From JACKOB01 sp024234575 (GTDB lineage: Bacteria > Pseudomonadota > Gammaproteobacteria > Pseudomonadales > Oleiphilaceae), in the NCBI GenBank assembly GCA_051208035.1, contig JBPJFZ010000011.1, positions 127,427 to 191,426 of the forward strand: a stretch of DNA of 64,000 bases, given 5' to 3'. The notes beneath the pieces are model-generated. The model saw only the letters and a program-made list of their open reading frames with translations. It ran no database searches and was not told the origin of the DNA. Shown in pieces: positions 63,943 through 64,000 of the stretch (positions within the stretch are counted from its first letter, which is position 1; the number at the start of each line of letters is the position of its first letter). The translations under genes and the position numbers were made by a program.

Positions 63943-64000
63943 ATGAATCAGCAAAGTTTAGAAGCCAGCGGCTTTGAGGTTTATCGAAAGAAAACGCGTA
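63943..64000 (+). CDS. Probable IS5-type transposase, 5' end only
   Basis: An ATG at 63943 begins a frame open to the window end: MNQQSLEASGFEVYRKKTR. This resembles the N-terminus of IS5-group transposases (LEASGFEKYRKxTR pattern as I recall it). Only 19 codons are seen, so the call is tentative. It lies 43 bp after parE. Confidence 0.45.
   Translation, partial: MNQQSLEASGFEVYRKKTR

Noticed and set aside
1..64000. CRISPR array, tRNA or rRNA genes
   Set aside because: No regularly spaced repeats of 23-40 bp and no tRNA/rRNA signature sequence were noticed; a tRNA scan was not possible.

Overview
The window looks like the chromosome of a marine or salt-tolerant gammaproteobacterium. Supporting genes are yebG with a LexA box, yafNO, the ydbH-ynbE-ydbL set, trhO, a UspE-like stress protein and a DUF2960-like protein. 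The complete ectoine pathway fits a saline habitat, and the nos cluster shows it can respire N2O. PHA-granule-like proteins, molybdate uptake and several c-di-GMP proteins fit a versatile heterotroph. The species cannot be named from the sequence. Base composition looks moderate, below about 50% GC by eye.

Layout. 0-5 kb: end of a serine protease, an HDOD protein, then PrsR and PrsK, the two-component pair known from PEP-CTERM/exosortase systems (no exosortase is in the window). 5-7.6 kb: a small membrane protein, an NAD-dependent epimerase and a PlsC-type acyltransferase that are translationally coupled. 7.8-10.4 kb: modABC on the minus strand. 10.6-17.7 kb: a YiiX-like cysteine peptidase followed by a 15-bp tandem repeat, a voltage-sensor-like membrane protein, a phasin, an unknown membrane protein, a PAS-GGDEF-EAL protein, a lysine/alanine-rich protein with a helix-hairpin-helix end, and a small unknown. 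18-26.4 kb: an SLC13/RCK permease, a 7TM-GGDEF-EAL protein with a putative lipoprotein, and divergently a Ser/Thr kinase fused to an extracellular amino-acid-binding-protein domain. 26.4-36.1 kb: a small unknown, a CDF metal exporter and nosRZDFYL, with a perfect FNR-type box upstream of nosR.

36-46.6 kb: a tandem-duplicated HAD protein, a gene-poor AT-rich stretch, yebG, a small zinc-ribbon protein, bioA, then ectR divergent from ectABC-ask, then trhO. 46.7-55.5 kb: ydbH-ynbE-ydbL (cell-envelope lipid transport), a Na/Pi cotransporter, a polysaccharide deacetylase, a universal stress protein, a DUF2960-like protein and a PhzF protein. 55.6-64 kb is an accessory region: a full-length Tn3-family transposase, the yafNO and parDE toxin-antitoxin pairs, two paralogous secreted proteins sharing a 753-bp repeat (promoter region, signal peptide and N-terminal domain) but with unrelated C-termini, and the first codons of a probable IS5-type transposase.

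No CRISPR array, rRNA or tRNA was recognised. The points most worth following are the receptor-like kinase fusion, the modular SUMF1-domain pair with an internal divergent block, the tandem HAD protein with a DWH motif in both halves, and the paired palindromes between ectR and ectA.
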